64,000 bases of DNA from assembly GCA_028829895.1 (NCBI GenBank), contig CM054177.1, positions 50,639,664 to 50,703,663 of the forward strand, written 5' to 3'. This DNA is from Sinotaia quadrata. Lineage: Eukaryota > Mollusca > Gastropoda > Architaenioglossa > Viviparidae. The number at the start of each line of letters is the position of its first letter. The stretch's first letter is position 1. The translations under genes were made by a program, and so were the position numbers. The notes below the pieces were generated by a model, which was not told where the DNA came from, searched no databases, and was given only the letters and a program-made list of their open reading frames with translations. Shown piece after piece: positions 38,201-49,667 of the stretch.

Positions 38201-39397
38201 CGTTGTGGTAGGTCTAGTGGTTGTGGTGGTGGTAAGGACTGTTGTGGGTATCGTTGTCGGTTTAGTGTGGAGTTTTATTGTTGGCGTGGTTGTGAATTTT
38301 ATTGTCGGTTTGGTCGTGGATTGCGTTGTCGGTGTGGTTGTGGGTTTTCTTGTCGGTTTGATTGTGGTTTTTAGTGTCGGATTTGTTGTACGTTTTATTG
38401 TCGGTATTGTTGTGGTTTTTATTGTCAGTGTGGTTGTGGGTTTTGCTGGTGTTGTCTGAGTGACTGTCGATCGGGTTGATGTTAGGGTATCTACTAATCG
38501 AGAAGGAGGGTACGCTGGCGTCGGCCATGGTAAGTGGTCGGTGTCCGCTGTAGACCACCAGGACTGGCTCGACTGCCATCTAGGAGCCACACTGGTCCAA
38601 CTCGGCCACCATCTTGGATGCCACCAAATATTGTCACCATACTGTGGATATCTCTCTATTGGGTTGCTGCTTCGTCGGAGATATTTGTAATTGCCGTCAT
38701 CAGAAAGTGCCACACGACTTCGGGTCGTCCTCCATCGCCTAAATGGAGATCTGGAAGATGTTGTTTCCATCTGAACCATTGATGTTGTCGTAGGCCACCA
38801 TTCCGAATTCGTTCTCACTGCTCTGGGTGACGTAATTCTCACCCTCCAATCAGTCCAGTGTTCATTATATGCATGTTGTGTTTCCGATGGAGAGCGTGAA
38901 GGATGGTTTATTGGTCTATCCCAAGACGGAAGATTGTTCGTAAACGTAATTAAGGTAGAATCTGTTGGGGAAAATGTGTGAGCGGGTCTTGTCGCCGTGG
39001 TTCTCTCTATGAATCGAATCCTGTCTCCCGCTCTGTTCTCTGTTGCTAATGTCAAGTCTGCATTGATCTCCTCTGGTGTGTGCCATGTTTCCATGGATAC
39101 TGCTGAGATCAGACAATCATCCCATCGAGAACCCTGCGGGACACAGTTCATAACATGCACAGACCACACAAAAGAGTTAGGACACAGCATTGTTGCTGTT
39201 GGAAGTCCGTAAGCGCATACGTAGTACCTGGAGCAGGTGCCAGGCATGCGCACCCACTCCACTGCTTTGGTCGTGCACGGATACCTCGGCAAGTCTTGGT
39301 CCGCCGAACGGCCGGAACTCTTGGCTTCTAAAGCATCGTGGGTAACGAAAATGAATAGCACAGTTCGTAAAAATAACAACACGTGTGTCAAATCCAT
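25493..39397 (-). CDS. Secreted chitin-binding (CBM14) - mucin-like linker - chymotrypsin-fold serine protease, 6 exons
   Basis: Exons (minus): 39397-37843, 31847-31682, 28395-28290, 27185-27014, 26661-26525, 25684-25493; phases agree and give about 775 aa. The ATG at 39397 follows an in-frame stop and starts a hydrophobic signal peptide (about residues 1-25). A peritrophin-type chitin-binding domain with six cysteines spans residues 41-95. A Thr/Pro/Lys-rich linker (about 310-400) and an acidic patch (about 450-475) follow. The S1 domain begins at IVGG (528) and has His570 (TAAHC), Asp622 (NDIAML) and Ser715 (GDSGG). The propeptide cysteine (520) and the cysteine of HACLP predict a two-chain, disulphide-linked enzyme; the other S1 cysteine pairs are also present. 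Position 189 (chymotrypsin numbering) is Gly, so trypsin specificity is unlikely. The join of exon 1 to the protease exons rests on phase (1 nt + 2 nt), strand and adjacency; an extra exon in the 6 kb intron cannot be excluded. Likely roles are extracellular matrix, mucus or digestion, which is inference. Confidence 0.82.
28448..28592. repeat. 73 bp direct duplication, protease intron 2
   Basis: Two almost identical copies starting TTCAAATGTGTTTTATTTAA. It lies just upstream (gene sense) of the exon at 28395-28290. Confidence 0.9.
28600..30080. other. Protease intron 2, non-repetitive part
   Basis: No gene seen. A short GC-rich block with GGGGCCCGGCCG occurring twice lies at 28892-28923, and a triplicate of about 33 bp (CAAGGTCTAATTACTTTTAG) lies at 29623-29715. 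Confidence 0.6.
30117..30212. repeat. About 21 bp minisatellite, 4-5 copies
   Basis: Units read AGTGCTGACTATCCCAGACA. Confidence 0.85.
30395..30600. repeat. About 110 bp direct duplication
   Basis: Both copies contain CGTCTCACAGTAGTCACTAC or its one-base variant and ACACACATTAACGCTAATTT. Confidence 0.85.
30765..31428. repeat. 47 bp minisatellite, about 14 copies, protease intron 2
   Basis: Units contain TCAGTCCTACACCAAACTAT, CTTATCAGTCTTACACC and TCACTACATA. Neighbouring copies are near identical; a TACACC-to-TATGCC change marks the later copies. The plus strand has no stop in any frame, which produces a 287-codon open frame that is not a gene. Confidence 0.96.
32340..32545. repeat. About 65 bp minisatellite, 3 copies
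   Basis: Units contain ATCACAATACAGTTCTTGAG and TATTTAATACTGAATACAC. Confidence 0.85.
33440..33625. repeat. About 45 bp minisatellite, about 4-5 copies
   Basis: Units contain AACTATATTAAATCATTGTC and TCTTGAGCTAAATCGGGTAA. Preceded by a looser array built on GGTCAGATATCAGAAGTCTG (33280-33420). Confidence 0.8.
34495..34675. repeat. Duplicated TTTAGTTACATTTCATTCAT segment
   Basis: Three copies of TTTAGTTACATTTCATTCAT followed by AAGTAAGGTTTT, two of them also flanked by GCGCGTCTAGTTATATCTA. Confidence 0.85.
34700..35130. repeat. Degenerate array, unit about 30 bp
   Basis: Diverged units built on GTTAAATATAGTTCACAAGT and TCTAGTTAGAT. Confidence 0.65.
35201..35245. repeat. AT microsatellite
   Basis: About 22 uninterrupted TA dinucleotides. 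Confidence 0.95.
35565..35985. repeat. 33 bp minisatellite, about 12 copies, protease intron 1
   Basis: Units contain GTGTTAACAATAAGTAACTC and AATCGCAACGCCA. The period is a multiple of three, so both strands show 11-residue repeats ([11 protein letters not shown] on plus, [11 protein letters not shown] on minus) in frames of about 127 and 131 codons. No start context, splice logic or family similarity supports translation. Confidence 0.95.
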
Positions 39398-40479
39398 TGT
39401 TAAAGAAAATGTTATGCAGTTTGTGTGCTTCAAACAGATTTCTGCAAGTCTAGTTTAGTGACTTTTCAAACTGCTATTTACACCTCTGCGTAATATTCTG
39501 GTACGCAAGGATAAACTGAATCCACAGTATTCTTGTTTAAAGTTTTATAATCAGCTTCAAAAGAGTAATGTTGGTGAGCAGTAACAAAATAATATTATGA
39601 CTAAGGTATGCTTTGTATAGTCAGAATTGCGATTTTATCTGCAGGAAACCCTACAAAATCCCTGTAATCTATTAGTGCTAAACGGTAAAAGACTGTATTT
39701 TTAATATATATATACAAAGCGTTGATTATGCTGTCACTTTATGAATGACATAATAATTTCACACGTAAATTTCTTCAACACGTTTAAACATGTACTCATT
39801 GCAGAAAGCATAAAAGTCGAGCCAGTCAAACAACTGATTGGTCACTAGGAATGTGTATAATCATACGTAACCCAGCCCTTGTCACTAAGGTTAACACAAG
39901 CAGTCCTTGGATTTCCCTCACAATAAAATGTCAGTGTGATCAGTGTGACTAACTTCCAGATTTAGAAAGAAAAAGTGGCAATAAAACCAGACTACACCGA
40001 ATCACCTCTGCTTAATAAGACAGTGGCTAAACGTAAAATTTTGAACTTTAGTAAATAGTTTACCTGTACAGGCAACGAGGACGTTTCTAGTCTTTTTTTA
40101 AAATTCAAAGTTACTAGTTGTCAATCTTCTTTTGGTTTTATTATTAGAAAACATTAATGTGAGATGACCAAAGTTTTCAAATGGATGTCATTTCATTGTT
40201 AGAGATATAGATGTGAACTAAATATATAAATCAACAAATGATTGAAATTACCGTCAGACAAGTATTGCAAAGTTCGATTATGAATTATTTTGTTCATCGA
40301 CATATTCACAATATACTGACAAAAATGTGGGTGTCTATGAGTGTTAGTTTCCCTGATTTAATCATTGTTCTAAAATTAAATGACTTATTTTAACAGAAAC
40401 GTTCTGTTGTGTAAAGCAAGAATAACTTTTCGATAAATAAAGTAACACTGTGATCTAGAACTAGGTTAACTGTACTGTA

Positions 40480-40825
40480 ATCGAGGACTAAAGTAACATC
40501 ACCGTGATCTAGAATTAAAATAATAATAATATTGTAATAATACTGTGATTTAAAACTCAAGTAACAATATTGTAATAATACTGTGATCTACATTTAAAGT
40601 AACAATTCTGTAATACTGTGATCTAGAACTAAAGTAACAATATTGTAATAATACTGTGATCTAGACTTAAAGTAACAATGCTGTAATACTGAGATCTAGA
40701 ACTAAAGTAACAGTATTGTAATAATACTGTGATCTAGAACTAAAGTATCAATAATGTAATAATACTGTGATCTAGAATTAAAGTAACAATACTGAAATAA
40801 TACTGTGATCTACAACTAAAGTACC
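40480..40825. repeat. About 38 bp minisatellite, about 8-9 copies
   Basis: Units contain AATAATACTGTGATCTAGAA and CTAAAGTAACAATATTGT. Moderately diverged. Confidence 0.85.
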
Positions 40826-41633
40826 AAAGCTGTTTGCAGAAACTAGTTGCAGAGTCTGTACAAACTGGCCGATTTAAATTGACACCGATTGAACTAACAC
40901 CTTTTGCGCTGTCTGACATAAGTGACAAGCAAAGATAATAATAAAACCCAGTAGTGTTGAATATGTCGAAAGACGTTTTCCGCTTTAAGTGAATTATGAA
41001 CTTTGTTTCACGATCAAACTTCACACATCCATGAATTATGAAAGTTTGATATAATTGTTTTAATCTAGCTGTGAATCCATACAGTTATGTGAAATTTTGA
41101 ACTAATTGAATTAATCGAGCTGTGAATCCTTATAGTCTAGGTATGTGAAAATGCATACATACGATATTAATTGTGAATCCATACACGGTTTTGAATCTGC
41201 GGCGATAAACAAATCTGTAGGCAAAAATGTTGCATAAATCCTGACAGAAAGAAACGTGACATTACTGGTTTTTTGTAGGAATGTAAACATCAAAATGTCT
41301 TATCATAGACATTATCCGTAGGTGTACTCCACGCCATCGCAACACAGAGCAATGCAAAATAAAATCCAATGCAACTTTTTGTGTGTTCTCCCTCAGAACG
41401 CGGTCCAGGTTGACGATAATGTTTGCCAAGAAACGAGAATATTAGTTGGGCAGGCGAAGGACAGGAAAGTACTGGACGGACTAAACAGGAGAGATCGGTA
41501 CAAAGCCATGAACAGTTTTCCTACTGTTCTTTTCGAGGGCCGTCGAGGTTTTAACACCGGTCGATGATGTGACGTGACGTTGTTAGACATACAAGCAAGC
41601 AATGAGAGAAAGTGTGTGTGCGTGTGTTCCTGC

Positions 41634-41682
<49 letters not shown>

Positions 41683-42051
41683 CTGTTCTCGTCCTTCAAG
41701 GATTGCTGAAACAATTTCTTCATCGTTGTCATGCCAGCTGTTTGTGTTTGTCACTGCTTTAATGATGTTGGAACAATGTTATTTCTTCAGTGTTGTAATG
41801 TCTACTCTCTTTTATGTACTTTGATGCTCAATCATGATTTCTTAGAGATTACTGCTATTTCTTCAGTGTTTGATATCATTAAAACGGACTTCTTTTCAAT
41901 GTTGAAATATTTTAGATATCCATAGTTGTGATATTACTAAAATATGATTTTAAAAAATTCATTGCCTAATATCCTTAGAGACCCGTATATACTGTTGTGA
42001 AGTTGTTGTAAAACATTCATGCCTACTAATGCTATAAATATTCTTAATTGT

Positions 42052-42195
42052 TTTGTTTTCACAGTGTTATCGTTACTTTATCAAAGTTTTGTTTTTACAG
42101 TGTTATCGTTACTTTATCAAAGTTTTGTTTTTACAGAGTTATCGTTACTTTATCAATGTTTTGTTTTTACAGAGTTATCGTTACTTTATCAAAGT
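42052..42195. repeat. 36 bp minisatellite, 4 copies
   Basis: Units contain GTTTTGTTTTTACAGTGTTA and TCGTTACTTTATCAAA. Each copy contains a sequence like a 3' splice site (TTTTGTTTTTACAG) on the plus strand. Confidence 0.9.
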
Positions 42196-43384
42196 TTTCT
42201 TAAAATTGAAGTCATTCTAAACAGGGCCTGATCAGTAGAACCTACCTCTCTTTTTCTTTCCTTTAGGAAGTGGACTGTACAGTAAATCTTTAAGGCCTGG
42301 ACTGTCTGCAGTGCATTTTGACTAGATTGTACAGTCTGCAGTGCATCTTTACTGGACTTTTGTCTGCAATGCATCTTTACTTCAGCACTGTGTGGGAAAG
42401 AGTAGCTTTGTTCAAATATTGCCCACTGCCTAGCTGATACTGAAATGCTCATGTCCGGCTCAAAATCAAACAAGTATCCTATTTCCTTATTCCTATATGC
42501 AGTTCTGAATGACAACATTCCTATTAAGTTTTGAATACGCAAAATTCCAGTTATACTTTTTTAATATCACAGCATTCATGCAGCAATTTTTTAAACAGCA
42601 AGTTTCTTTTCTAAGTAGTCTGATATTTCTGACAGAAATTGTTAACTAATACACCACTTTTTTCATCACCATATTTTTAATAGCACATCATTCTTATTAA
42701 CTTGTATGGTTTGAAGTATTTTTGAATAAAACAAAGACCTTGTGAAAGGGATTTTTTTTAAAATAGCACGTCATTCCTGTCACTGTCAATACCTTTGAAA
42801 TGATATACTAATCATGACAAACTCTTTTCATGCGGCCAAAGCATCCAGTCAGTAGATTTTGCGTTTGTTTTGTTTTAAATATCACAGACCATTTGTCAAC
42901 AGAGAATAAACGCCAAAATATTCTTCTCAACAGTTTATAATTGATGCTATATTCCCTGTTATCAGTTTGTGAATGACAGCATTCCTGTCAATAGGTTTCA
43001 AATGACAACATATCTGCAAGCACGTTTTGAATATATATATACACACACATATACATAGTTATAATCAAATCCACTAGACACACCAACTTCCTAGAGCCGT
43101 ATATTTATGTATACATCGTTATACTTATAGTCAAGGCCATTAAATATATTCAGCTTCTCAGAGCAGGGCCAATCAAAAGATATATAAAAGCCTCCCGTCA
43201 AAATGGCATATTTGACTATTAAAGTTTACAAACATATTTTGTGCTTTGGGAATATTTAGACTAAATATAGCTGTAAGTCTAAAGCGGTTATATGGGGTTA
43301 AGATGCAATTGACTGATTGAGGCAAGGTTGGCAAAATGCGCTCATTTTATAAAAAAAAAAACCAAAAAAAAACCAGGATGTATT

Positions 43385-43760
43385 AAAAAAGGTTTTGTTG
43401 GACAAATATATTAATTATTATTTGTGTATGTGTATAAAATTTATTTGTTGAAAAATATCTTAATTATTATTGGTGTATGTGTATACAATTTATTTGTTGA
43501 AAAATATCTTAATTATTATTGGTGTATGTGTATAAAATTTATTTGTTGAAAAATATCTTAATTATTATAGGTGTATGTGTATAAAATGTGTTTGTTGAAA
43601 AATATCTTAATTATTATTGGTGTATGTGTATAAAATGTGTTTGTTGAAAAATATCTTATTTATTATAGGTGTATGTGTATAAAATGCATTTGTTGAAAAA
43701 TATCTTAATTATTATTGGTGTATGTGTATAAAATTTGTTGTTGAAATATATCTCAATTAT
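43385..43760. repeat. 49 bp minisatellite, about 7 copies
   Basis: Units contain AAAATATCTTAATTATTATT and GGTGTATGTGTATAAAATTT. Diverged relatives of the unit continue to about 44130. Confidence 0.9.
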
Positions 43761-45574
43761 TGTTGGTGTAATTGTATTACAACTTTGTTGAGAAAAACTG
43801 TTTAAATTATTGCTGGTGTAAATGTATAGGAAGTTTATTGGTTGAAAATATCTTCATTGTTATTTTAAGTGTAGGCCCATAGTAACATTTTTATTGGAAA
43901 ATATCAAAATTATTTTTGGTATTTTTGCATAAAATATTTGTTGGTTTAAAATATCTTAATTATTATTGGTATAAGTATAAATAGCAAATTTATTTGTTGA
44001 AAATATCAGTTATTATTTTAACTGTATATTTGTTGAAACATATTGTATTGTTGACTTAAGTGAGTAGCAAATTTGTTTTCTGGAAAATATCACACACCTC
44101 TTAATTACTGCTAGTGAAAGTGTATTGCAAATTTGTTAAATCTACCTTAAGTTGCCAGTGATTGTTAAGCATTAATGGATTAAGTCAGCTTAATGAATGA
44201 TTATATTTGCATGCTGCATTTTCAAGTAATTCAACATGGGAGTGAATCTCTAGTATATCATATGTAAATTTAAAGGTCGGGAGGGAGAGATCATAATTTC
44301 ATTTTATGATTATCACAAATTCAAGTTATTAATTTGGTTGATTTTGTGACACCACTGTCATGATTATATGGAATGAATTTTACACAATTTCTTTCATACA
44401 TTCAGCAGGAGTATTTCCACATTATATTTCTTGATGAATTCAGTTTAATATATTGGAAAATTTTCTTCAATAATTCTTTTGAAACAATCGGGAGTGTTTT
44501 CACAGTATATCTTTTGATACTTTTAGTGAAACATATGGGGGAGTGTTTCCACAGTATTATCTTTTGATACTTTAGTGAAACATATGGATGGGGGGTGGGG
44601 TTCCACTGTATTATCTTTGGATAGTCTCACTTAAATGAATGCAAGGAATGTTTTCAAGGACATCTCTTTATACTTTAAGTGAAAAATAAAGATGCTTGTC
44701 TATTAAACTCCCTGTGATAAATTAAGAATGGGATGATGGCTTGCTTCCTTTGCAAATGTCTGGGAAAATTCCAAGAATGGAGGTGGGTAAAAGGATTCAC
44801 ATACTTGATAATACTATTATTTTACACTTATTATTTATACTATTACACTTATAATTAACTATTATTTTACACTTATGAATTAGTGGTGTGGGTGTTTTAC
44901 TTTTTAAGGTTTAGAAATATTAATTTTATGAAATATTGTAGGTCGCTACGTTTTAGGGCTACCAGAGAAATAAGCCATAACAACCTGTTTGAAAATCAAA
45001 CTTAATAATAGCCTACAACATCCTGTCAGCAATCATACTAATATAATAGTCTATAATTGCCTACTTTAATAATAGTCCATAATTACCTGCTTTAGTAATA
45101 GTCCAGAATTGCCTATTTTAATAATATTCCAGAATTGCCTACTTTAATATTAGTCCAGAATTGCTAATAGTCCAGAATAGCCTGCTTTTAAATAATTTTA
45201 ATAATATCCCATAACAGTCTGCTTTGAATCAATTTTAATAGCAATTCATAAATTTAAATATTTTTTTAAAAATCACTTTTTACATGATGCAGGGATGCTG
45301 GTTGACGCTGGTCCTACTAGGATTTTTGGTGGTCTTGTGATCTGGTGGCCAGCAGCAAACGTAGAACAGTGAAATGAGCAAAATCGTGCAGGACAACCCC
45401 TACGTGGACTTAACCTGTTTTACTTGCCTTGGTCTTTGGGACCCCTGTTAAATTCAACCCCAGACTTCGAGTGTGTCTCTTATTGAAACAGTACGTCAGT
45501 GTCACATCGCATATTGTGAAACAAAGAAGCAGTAGAGCCAGGTGGCCACACAACATTGCACGCAAAAATGCAAA

Positions 45575-45711
45575 CCGAGGAGGAGGGAGGGCGGTTGGAG
45601 AGAGAGGGAGGATGGAAAGAGTAAAGAGTGAGAGATAAAAGAAGGGAGCAAGAAAAAATACAGAAAGAGAGAGATTAAAGAGAAAATGAAAGATACAATA
45701 TGAAAGGCCAT

Positions 45712-45742
<31 letters not shown>

Positions 45743-45790
45743 AGGGAAAAAAGATACAGAGAGAGAAAGGCAAAGAGAGAAGATAAAAGT
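45575..45790. repeat. Purine-rich tract with (GA)n
   Basis: Over 200 nt dominated by G and A on the plus strand, including about 13 GA dinucleotides at 45713-45737. Confidence 0.85.
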
Positions 45791-46084
45791 ATTAGATAGA
45801 TTTATAGATAGACCTGTATATTGATTGTTTTATGGTGTAATCATGTAGGAATCAACAACTACTATTCATCTGTAAGTGTTTTAGTGTGGAAGGAGGATTA
45901 TTCAAGACCTTTGGTCAAAGCCGCTGAAGTACAACACGTGCACTTGTACATTGTAGGTTAGAGTGAGAGTTCAATAATCAATTGAAAATATCTATAGATC
46001 GAAATAATTATTTGGAATGGCCATTAGAAATTTTGTTAGGAAAAGCACCATGGCGAAAGTGTCGGAAGATGGTCTTCTCTCCAA

Positions 46085-46310
46085 TCATGAGCAAGGACAT
46101 GATGAGAATCAATGAAACTGAAGGACATTAGTGGGTAAGATGAAGATCCATATGTGGTAACTATAAATGGTTAGCCAAGGACATGTTAAGAATCAATGAA
46201 ACTGAAGGAGATTAGTGGGTAAGATGAAGATCCATATGTGTAACTATAAATGGTTAGCGAAAGGCGTGTTGAGAATCAAACTGAAGGAGATTAGAGGGTA
46301 AGACGAAGAT
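46085..46310. repeat. About 85 bp tandem duplication next to the LINE
   Basis: About 2.5 copies containing GAATCAATGAAACTGAAGGA and AGATGAAGATCCATATGTG, directly downstream (LINE sense) of the LINE fragment. It may be its tail. Confidence 0.75.
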
Positions 46311-47215
46311 CCATGTCCCTTGACCTAGTGTGGTCGTTGGGTCACTAAGCTGCTGAAAGGTTGACCAGTTCCCTCCACTTGTCTCTGTGTCTGCAAATTT
46401 TTCCAAAACCATTCTGTGATGTTGTCGAACCACATTTTTCTCTGTCTGCTTCATTTTCTGCCAATCATAACGTTACCCTGCAGGATTATTGTGGAGATGT
46501 TGTTGGCTTGAGTAACATGGTCATACTATTTCATCTTTCCTTTCTTTTGACAGTGGTGAGGAGGTCTTCACATTCACCAGCTTCACGTCTGATGACATTA
46601 CGCACATCTTCATTTGTGATGTGATCTTTGTAAGAGATGCCAAGGATGGTTCTGTAGTATCTCATTTCAAGTGCTTGTATTCTGCGCTGTGTTTCTGCTG
46701 TCATGGTCCATGATTCACATGCATACAAAAAGATTCAGAGGGCTGGAATTTTCAGAAGCCTTATTTTTGTTTTTAGACAGATATTTTTGTCTCTCCAAAT
46801 GGGTCTTACCTTTGACATGGCTGCCGTTGTCTGAGCTGCTCTAGAGAGGACTTCTGCTTTTGATCTTGTCACTGATGACGGAGCGTAGATACTTGAATTA
46901 GCTTACTGTTTCTAGTTCTTGTCCTCTGACCTTGATTTTGAAACTTGTTTTTCACCATTTGTCATCAGCTTGGTTTTTTTTTTTCTGCATTTATTTCCAT
47001 GCTTTGCCAGCCAGCCCGTCAATGTCATCTGCAAAGTGGAGATTGGTGATGTTACACCCTCCAATGCTGATTGTGTCGTAGTGATGTTCCAGAGTGTCAT
47101 TCATGATGCTTTCTAAGTAGATGTGTTGAAAAGTGTGGGTGATAGAAGACAGCTCTGACGTACACCAACTGTTGTCTGAAACCATCCCCCCACAGATGAA
47201 CTTGAGTAATAACAA
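46254..47215 (-). mobile_element. Decayed LINE: RT C-terminal part with FADD box and downstream domain
   Basis: On the minus strand, short open pieces in different frames read in order: ITNLHFADDIDGLAGKAW (the FADD catalytic box), a NAEKTKLMTNGEKQV block, YACESWTMTAETQRRIQALE, ILGISYKDHITNEDVRN and IRREAGECEDLLTTVK. These blocks are characteristic of LINE polyproteins abundant in invertebrate genomes (CR1/L2/RTE-like; clade from memory). Frameshifts and stops break the frame several times, so it is not active. It lies between the protease and coiled-coil genes. Confidence 0.88.
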
Positions 47216-47500
47216 GAATACTAAATAGTCGAGAGACAGAGGGGTGGGTGTTTATGTTGAGTTTCAAACAAACATAATATATAGACAACAAAATGGACAG
47301 CAAGAATATATTTTTATGTTTTTCTGCAACAGTCAAAACAACATCATGATGAGTGGAATAGAAGACATTTTATTACTCTTTCTAATTCCCAGTTTCAATT
47401 TCTCAAACACTAAACTTTCAATGCCTTAAATAGTAAAGGTAATGATAAAAAGAAACACATACAAAACATTTCTTCCTCTCCTTCCCTCTCTCTGTGTATG

Positions 47501-47504
<4 letters not shown>

Positions 47505-47575
<71 letters not shown>

Positions 47576-47580
47576 ATGCA
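47505..47580. repeat. (GT)n followed by (GCGT)n microsatellite
   Basis: About 38 bp of GT then about eight GCGT units. The alternating purine-pyrimidine pattern favours Z-DNA. Confidence 0.95.
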
Positions 47581-47986
47581 CCTATCAACAGAATAAAACA
47601 TTTGCTGCTGCTTTCATGTCATTTGCATGAAATAATTGCATCATTAACTTAGTAAACTTATAGCTATGAAATTTTCAGGAATTATTTCTGTGCAAAAGAG
47701 AAAGATTAATCATCAGCAAAACTGCACTATATTGTCAGATTTCTGTTTATACTATGTTTGAGTTTTAAAAAATAGGTAATGAAAATAACCGTTTAATTTT
47801 TCTTTTTAAATATTCAAAACTGAACACACCTGATGAGTGTATTGTCGATGGAATATAATCTAAGAGAGTGCCAAACTATTTATATATCTATAAATTCAGC
47901 CAGGCAAAAAAAAAATATTACATGCACAAACTATTATGATTATCATCTGAAATTTCAGACTTGGGGAAAATCAAATATGCCATCAC

Positions 47987-48108
47987 ATCAATGTCCTCAC
48001 CTTTATTGGCTCAGGAGTCAATGTCCTCACCTCTATTGGCTCAGGAGTCAATGTCCTCACCTCTATTGGCTCAGGAGTCAATGTCCTCACCTCTATTGGC
48101 TCAGGAGT
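47987..48108. repeat. 30 bp minisatellite, 4 copies
   Basis: Units contain TCAATGTCCTCACCTCTATT and GGCTCAGGAG, nearly perfect. Confidence 0.93.
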
Positions 48109-48199
48109 ACAAACATTATCATAGCACTTATGATGAAATATAAGCAATTGTCGAATAGTGTAAGCCCATTACATTTGACTCATCCCAAAAATAACTAAA

Positions 48200-49400
48200 G
48201 ACAGTCTGTCTTTTATTGTGCTATTGTACAAATAATTAATATAAATAGAAAAACTATTGATAAAAATAATCTATAACAGTATGTAAATATTCCTAAATCC
48301 TTATTTGTAATTTCTTAAAATTCTTTATATAGGAAACACATGTATACTTAAACAACTGCCGATGATTTACAAACTGTTGTTATGTTCATGTTAACTCAGA
48401 CTTATAATTAATTACTAGTTTTACAGGTCTTTAATTTGCTAACTGACAATGGCTTACTATTGTGTTTCTGTCAACTCCATCTTTGACTTGCTAGTTTTAC
48501 AGGTCTTTAATTTGCTAACTGACAATGGCTTACCCATACTATTGTATTTCTGTCAACTCCATCTTTGAATTACTAGTTTTACATACTCTGATTGCTAACT
48601 TACAATGGTTTATAATTTGCTAAGAGTTCATGTTGACTTTAAAAATGACTACTTCTACTGTTGACTTTGAATTACCATATATACTTGAATGGTACTTGAA
48701 TCGAGAAACCTAAAATTAAGAACTGAACCCTAATCCAAAATCAGCATCCGAGAAATACGTCGAAGGGTCAAACAATTAAATGGGGATGATGCAAAAGACA
48801 ACAAATTGTTCCATTCTTTATCAACAATTTGATGTCATGTAACCATAATAAAAACTGAAATAAAATTTAAACTGTTTGAAAATCATTTGTAAACAATGAA
48901 CACATGAATAAAAATGGATAACCTCCATTCTCTACTTCCGGTTTGTATAAGAAATTTAGTAAGAGAAGCATCTTCAATTAGTGTAAAATAAAACAGGTGA
49001 AAAGTAATTACCATATATTATAGTCCTATGTATTATAGATGGCAATATATTGTGTTTCATAATTTTAAAATGAGATCCTCAGTCTTACTCTACGATTAAT
49101 GGCCTATACTAAATAGTAAATAGAAATATGATCTTTGCAGTAGACGAGCCTAGAGCTTATTTCCCCATACTTTTCCAACCTCAACTGTCGCAGTTTCACC
49201 TCACCAGTCCAAAATGTTGAAGTAAACTTGCATGCTATAAATATATTATTGAAGTGTATGCTAATATGCTCATGAGTGATAATAAAGGCTTTGTTGACAA
49301 AGAGTGGTAACCTACCAGTAATAACTATAAGTTAACATTTTATGATTTTACCCTAAAGTATTTTTGGCAGATTTTGTGACTCGATTATAATTTGAAGTTC
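48200..49400. other. Intergenic, downstream of the coiled-coil gene
   Basis: No gene seen. A diverged duplication of about 100 bp (TAGTTTTACAGGTCTTTAAT, TTGCTAACTGACAATGGCTT) lies at 48415-48610. Confidence 0.6.
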
Positions 49401-49414
49401 AGTATTTATTGTTT

Positions 49415-49420
49415 CATAAG
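49415..49420 (-). promoter_or_regulatory. Candidate poly(A) signal of the coiled-coil gene
   Basis: Minus-strand AATAAA about 250 nt downstream of the stop codon at 49668. Confidence 0.5.
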
Positions 49421-49667
49421 GTGAACAAATTTATCAACCAATATTCAAGTATATACAATACTAGTTTTACAGGCTGCTATAATATCACATATATAAGAAT
49501 AATTCCGATTTGCAGTTTTGATGGTCGAATTAAAAAAAATCTTATTCATTTAACAGATAAAGATATTTAATATTAAAAATTAACACATGTAGTGTTCTTA
49601 TCAGAATGGTTACAACACACACATACAAAACACAAAAACAAAATCAAAAAATTAAATTCAGCGTGTC

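Larger units (their letters stand above)
39450..46240. other. Intergenic region upstream of the protease gene
   Basis: No supported gene. Arrays lie at 40480-40825 (about 38 bp, TACTGTGATCTAGAACTAAA), 42052-42195 (36 bp), 43385-43760 (49 bp), 44400-44620 and 45015-45190 (TAGTCCAGAATTGCCTACTT). A GT microsatellite lies at 41633-41680 and a GA-rich tract at 45575-45790. A GC-richer open stretch at 41398-41567 is not recognised. Confidence 0.6.

Noticed and set aside
38142..38782. Plus-strand open frames opposite the protease first exon
   Set aside because: Val-rich shadow of the Thr-rich linker on the other strand.
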